Shown: piece after piece, positions 15,034 through 17,835 of the stretch
How the letters are laid out: each line of letters starts with the position of its first letter
Numbering within the stretch: position 1 is the stretch's first letter
Assembly: GCA_003500955.1 (NCBI GenBank)
Contig: DNQP01000213.1
Coordinates: 12,044 to 29,878, forward strand
Direction of reading: 5' to 3'
Length of the DNA stretch: 17,835 nt
DNA from: Curvibacter sp.
GTDB taxonomy: Bacteria; Pseudomonadota; Gammaproteobacteria; Burkholderiales; Burkholderiaceae_C
Made by a program: the position numbers and the translations under genes
Notes under the pieces: generated by a model
Database searches by the model: none
Told to the model about the DNA's origin: nothing
Seen by the model: only the letters and a program-made list of their open reading frames with translations

Positions 15034-15539
15034 CGCTGCGCCTCGCGTTGGGCCTTGAGCATCTTGGTCTTGATGCGGTTGCGCTTGAGCGGCGACAGGT
15101 ACTCGACGAAGACCTTGCCCATGAGGTGGTCCATCTCGTGCTGGATGCAGATGGCCAGCAGGCCCTCGGCCTCGATCATCTGCTCCTTGCCTTCGCCGTC
15201 GAGTGCACGCACATGCACGCGCTCATGGCGCTCGACGCCGTCGTAGATGCCGGGCACGGAGAGACAACCCTCGTCGTTGATCTTGGTCTCGGGGCTGGCC
15301 CAGATGATCTCGGGGTTGATCAGCACCAGGGGCTGGTCGCGGCCCTCGGAGACGTCGATCACGATCAGACGCTCATGCACGTTGACCTGAGTCGCCGCCA
15401 GGCCGATGCCGTGCGAATCGTGCATGGTCTCGAACATATCGGCGATCAGCTGCTTGATGCGCGCGTCCACGGCCTGCACGGGCTTGGCCACCGTGTGCAG
15501 GCGCTCGTCGGGAAAACAAAGAATGGGAAGCAGAGCCAT
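15030..15539 (-). CDS. def: Peptide deformylase
   Basis: Removes the formyl group from the N-terminal methionine of new proteins. The 169-residue metalloenzyme shows all three motifs: GIGLAATQ (44-51), EGCLS (90-94, metal ligand Cys92) and QHEMDH (133-138, ligands His134 and His138, catalytic Glu135). The start at ATG 15539 follows a GAGGA Shine-Dalgarno. It heads the def-fmt-azlC-azlD operon and is divergent from the LysM gene across a 183-bp gap. Confidence 0.97.
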   Translation of the reverse strand: MALLPILCFPDERLHTVAKPVQAVDARIKQLIADMFETMHDSHGIGLAATQVNVHERLIVIDVSEGRDQPLVLINPEIIWASPETKINDEGCLSVPGIYDGVERHERVHVRALDGEGKEQMIEAEGLLAICIQHEMDHLMGKVFVEYLSPLKRNRIKTKMLKAQREAQR

Positions 15540-15607
15540 AAATCCTCGTCAATGTCGCTATTTTCGCCACTTTTGGCCGGGCAGTTTGCAACAAAGTTCA
15601 GAAAACA

Positions 15608-15633
15608 TTGCCCAATCAAGGGCTTGGGCGCAA
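15608..15633. promoter_or_regulatory. Imperfect inverted repeat in the def/LysM divergent region
   Basis: GCCCAA (15610-15615) and TTGGGC (15624-15629) flank 8 bases and extend outward to TTGCCCAA...TTGGGCGCAA. It lies near the middle of the 183-bp divergent gap (15540-15722). TTGCCC (15608-15613), a 17-bp spacer and CAAAAT (15631-15636) would also make a mediocre sigma-70 promoter towards the LysM gene. It could be an operator or part of the promoter; weak evidence. Confidence 0.3.
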
Positions 15634-15658
15634 AATCGCGCGTGATTTATTAAGTTTT

Positions 15659-15690
15659 CCGGGTGGAGCGGGCGGTCTGCCCGCGCCCGG
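15659..15690 (+). promoter_or_regulatory. GC-rich stem-loop in the 5' leader of the LysM gene
   Basis: Nested arms CCGGG (15659-15663) with CCCGG (15686-15690), and GCGGGC (15668-15673) with GCCCGC (15679-15684), enclose a 5-base loop. No T-run follows, so it is not a standard terminator. It would form in the LysM mRNA 32 bases before the ATG at 15723 (17 before an alternative GTG at 15708). Confidence 0.4.
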
Positions 15691-15722
15691 AACCAGCCGG
15701 GGGCATCGTGAAGCAGCACTAC

Positions 15723-17003
15723 ATGACGACAAGCAGGATGGGAGTCAGCGCCCGTGTTTCCATGATCGTGGCCCTGGGCCTGCTGAGCCTGCCGGCCTGG
15801 AGCCGGAAATTCCCCAATCTGCCGATCTCGCAGGAGCAGCGGTCGACGGCCGACAAAGTGGCCCAGGCTGGCGTCCCCCTGTCCGAACTGGCCCCGGAAG
15901 CGCCTGACAGCTATGTGGTGAAGGCGGGCGACACGCTCTGGGGCATCTCCAAGATGTACCTCAAGAGCCCCTGGCGCTGGCCCGAGCTCTGGGGCATGAA
16001 CATGGCGGAGATCCTCAACCCCCACCTGATCTTCCCGGGTCAGGCGCTCTACCTGATCAAACGCGATGGCCGCGCCCTGCTCAGCAGCACGCCTCCGGGT
16101 GCCGGCGGTGGTGAGCCCGCAACGGCGGGCGGCGGCATGGCCGCAGCCAGCACGGGCAGCAGCCGCGATGGCGACGCTGGCATCGAGACCGTGCGCCTGT
16201 CGCCCAGCATCCGCTACGAAGAGTACAAGACCCCGCTGACGGCCCTGCGCACCCGCGACATCGAGGGCTTTCTGGCCGAACCCCTGATCGTCGAAGAGGG
16301 CGAGCTGCGGCTGGCCCCGCGCATCGTCGCCGCTGGCGAGAACCGCGTGATCATCGGGCGTGGCGACCGCGTCTATGCCCGCGGCCCCGCCAACGCCCCG
16401 CTGCTGGACGACCAGCCCAAGCTCAAGCAATACCGCGTCTTCCGCGATGCCAAGCCGCTCAAGGACCCGGAAACCGGCGAAATCCTGGGCTACGAGGCCG
16501 AGTTCCTGGGCAAGGCCTTGCTCGCACGCAGCGAAGGCAGCACCGAAATTGCCTCCGCCGGCGGCAAGGTCGACACCGCCGTGGTGCCGGCCACCATCGA
16601 CATCACCGCGGCGAAGAGCGAGATCCTCGTGGGCGACCGTATGGCACCCGAGCCAGCGCGCGAGTTCCTGAACTTCGTGCCGCGCGCGCCTTCGAGCAAC
16701 ATCACGGGCCGCATCGTCTCGATCTACGGCAACAGCACGGTGGTCAATGCCTCGCAGAACCAGGTCGTGGTGCTCAACCGCGGACGCCGCGATGGCATCC
16801 AGAGCGGCCATGTGCTGGCCATCCTCAAGGACGGCCAGCAGCTCACGGACCGGACCGATCCCGCGCGGCCGCTGATCAAGCTGCCCAACGAGCGCAACGG
16901 CCTGCTGATGGTCTTCCGTGTCTACGAAAAACTGTCCTACGGACTGATCCTCGACATCAACGATGCGGTCCGGGTCGGTGATCGGCTGGCCACCCCGCAG
17001 TAA
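15723..17003 (+). CDS. LysM-domain envelope protein (uncharacterised, conserved upstream of dprA)
   Basis: A 426-residue exported protein. It has a signal peptide (hydrophobic residues about 13-26, ending PAWS), a LysM peptidoglycan-binding domain (about 63-113: SYVVKAGDTLWGIS, then PGQALYLIKRD), a low-complexity Gly/Ala/Ser linker, and a long C-terminal region without a domain I recognise. LysM domains bind GlcNAc in peptidoglycan; the role of the C-terminal part is unknown. The gene commonly precedes dprA and is divergent from def-fmt in Burkholderiales (from memory). The start is uncertain: ATG 15723 is chosen. GTG 15708 has a GGGGG tract 4 bases upstream and would add five residues; ATG 15738 would remove five. 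dprA begins 29 bp after the stop. Confidence 0.85.
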   Translation: MTTSRMGVSARVSMIVALGLLSLPAWSRKFPNLPISQEQRSTADKVAQAGVPLSELAPEAPDSYVVKAGDTLWGISKMYLKSPWRWPELWGMNMAEILNPHLIFPGQALYLIKRDGRALLSSTPPGAGGGEPATAGGGMAAASTGSSRDGDAGIETVRLSPSIRYEEYKTPLTALRTRDIEGFLAEPLIVEEGELRLAPRIVAAGENRVIIGRGDRVYARGPANAPLLDDQPKLKQYRVFRDAKPLKDPETGEILGYEAEFLGKALLARSEGSTEIASAGGKVDTAVVPATIDITAAKSEILVGDRMAPEPAREFLNFVPRAPSSNITGRIVSIYGNSTVVNASQNQVVVLNRGRRDGIQSGHVLAILKDGQQLTDRTDPARPLIKLPNERNGLLMVFRVYEKLSYGLILDINDAVRVGDRLATPQ

Positions 17004-17032
17004 GTCTGCGCACCCGCAGCGCACCACAGACC

Positions 17033-17835
17033 ATGGAGCGTGAGGAGCTGGGCGCCTGGCTGCGCCTGAGCCTCACCCCCGGTCTCGGCAACACCAGCGC
17101 CCGCCGCCTGCTCGCGGCTTTCGGGCCACCCGAAACTCTGTACGCGCAGTCGCCCGAAGCCCTGCAAACCATCCTGACCCCGGCCCAGGTGGCCGCGCTG
17201 CTGCAGGTCCCGGAAGACTGGGCCCCGCTGCTGGACAGCACCTGGGCCTGGCTGCAGGCCGAGCCGACGGCGCGCACGGTGGTGACCCTGGGGGATCCAG
17301 CCTATCCCCAAGCCCTGCTCAACATCGAAGACCCGCCCCTGCTGCTCTACCTGAGCGGGCGGATCGATCTACCGCTGGACAGCGCGCGCAGCCTGGCCAT
17401 CGTCGGCAGCCGCAATCCCACGCCCCAGGGCGCACTCAATGCGCGCCAGTTCGCCACCGCACTGGCCGAGCAGGGTCTGACCATCGTCTCCGGCCTGGCG
17501 CTCGGGATCGACGGCGCCGCCCACGAGGGTGCGCTGGCAGGAGCACGTGGCGCAGAACGCCTGGCCACCGTGGCTGTGGTCGGGACCGGGGCAGATCGGG
17601 TGTATCCCAAAAGCCACCATGCACTCGCCCACCGCATCAGCGAACACGGTCTCATCGTCAGCGAATACCCGCTGGGCACGCCGCCCCTGGCGGCGAACTT
17701 CCCGCGCCGCAACCGTCTGATCGCGGGGCTCTCGAACGCCACTCTGGTTGTGGAAGCGGCGCTGCAGTCAGGCTCGCTGATCACCGCACGCCTGGCCGCC
17801 GAACAGGGCAAGGAGGTGTTTGCCATCCTCGGCTC
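17033..17835 (+). CDS. dprA: DNA-processing protein DprA (3' end cut off by window edge)
   Basis: DprA/Smf binds incoming single-stranded DNA and loads RecA during natural transformation. The 267 residues present cover an N-terminal SAM-like/helical part (about 1-80) and most of the Rossmann-fold domain: VGSRNPT (124-130), SGLALGIDGAAH (153-164), the GTGADRVYP loop (184-192) and FPRRNRLIAGLS (223-234). The frame is open to the end of the window. The start at ATG 17033 gives the usual family N-terminus. It is 29 bp after the LysM gene and likely cotranscribed. A C-terminal winged-helix domain may follow outside the window. Confidence 0.95.
   Translation, partial: MEREELGAWLRLSLTPGLGNTSARRLLAAFGPPETLYAQSPEALQTILTPAQVAALLQVPEDWAPLLDSTWAWLQAEPTARTVVTLGDPAYPQALLNIEDPPLLLYLSGRIDLPLDSARSLAIVGSRNPTPQGALNARQFATALAEQGLTIVSGLALGIDGAAHEGALAGARGAERLATVAVVGTGADRVYPKSHHALAHRISEHGLIVSEYPLGTPPLAANFPRRNRLIAGLSNATLVVEAALQSGSLITARLAAEQGKEVFAILG

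Noticed and set aside
15558..17027. A 489-codon open frame on the minus strand
   Set aside because: Antisense to the LysM gene and lacking recognisable motifs; the plus-strand frame has a signal peptide and a LysM domain.
1..17835. Mobile element, CRISPR array, toxin-antitoxin or novel defence system
   Set aside because: All substantial frames are assigned to core families or shadows of them; no transposase, integrase, regularly spaced repeats, tRNA-linked attachment sites or base-composition break was seen.

Overview
This 17.8-kb window looks like a chromosomal housekeeping segment of a high-GC betaproteobacterium, most likely Burkholderiales (Comamonadaceae-like). That placement is inferred from the GC-rich coding, the long-form PurC and Sua5 proteins, and the gene neighbourhoods (pgk-pyk-fba-purC and purEK; def-fmt opposite LysM-dprA). 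No rRNA, tRNA, insertion sequence, prophage, CRISPR array or toxin/defence module was seen. No intergenic gap exceeds about 185 bases.

Layout. Positions 1-1574 (minus): an EamA/DMT transporter whose stop overlaps the start of tsaB, which runs off the left edge. Positions 1612-3331 (plus): dacB (PBP4-type DD-peptidase) and a SemiSWEET sugar transporter. Positions 3336-6016 (minus): purE-purK-sua5, with purE and purK overlapping by ATGA. Positions 6053-7012 (plus): a CnoX/YbbN-type thioredoxin-TPR protein, sitting between purE and purC and ending in a strong bidirectional terminator. Positions 7073-12897 (minus): pgk, pyk, a lipoprotein alpha/beta hydrolase, fba and purC, with terminators after pgk and after fba. 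Positions 12989-15539 (minus): a tightly packed def-fmt-azlC-azlD operon, in which fmt starts with TTG. Positions 15723-17835 (plus): a LysM envelope protein and dprA, which runs off the right edge.

How the genes fit together. Three enzymes belong to lower glycolysis/gluconeogenesis (or a Calvin cycle if present): aldolase, phosphoglycerate kinase and pyruvate kinase. Three belong to de novo purine synthesis at consecutive steps (PurK, PurE, PurC). Two belong to the t6A tRNA modification pathway (TsaB, Sua5). Two handle the N-terminal formyl-methionine cycle (Fmt, Def). The transporters (EamA, SemiSWEET, AzlCD) and the envelope genes (dacB, LysM, lipoprotein hydrolase) are interspersed.

I found no undescribed system. 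The items most worth a second look are regulatory. The EamA gene and purE each have a -10-like hexamer exactly 6 nt before the ATG, in divergent gaps of only 36-37 bp, which suggests leaderless mRNAs. The leaders of fba, pgk and pyk carry short repeats with related sequences that could be shared operators. All promoter and operator calls are by eye and remain tentative.
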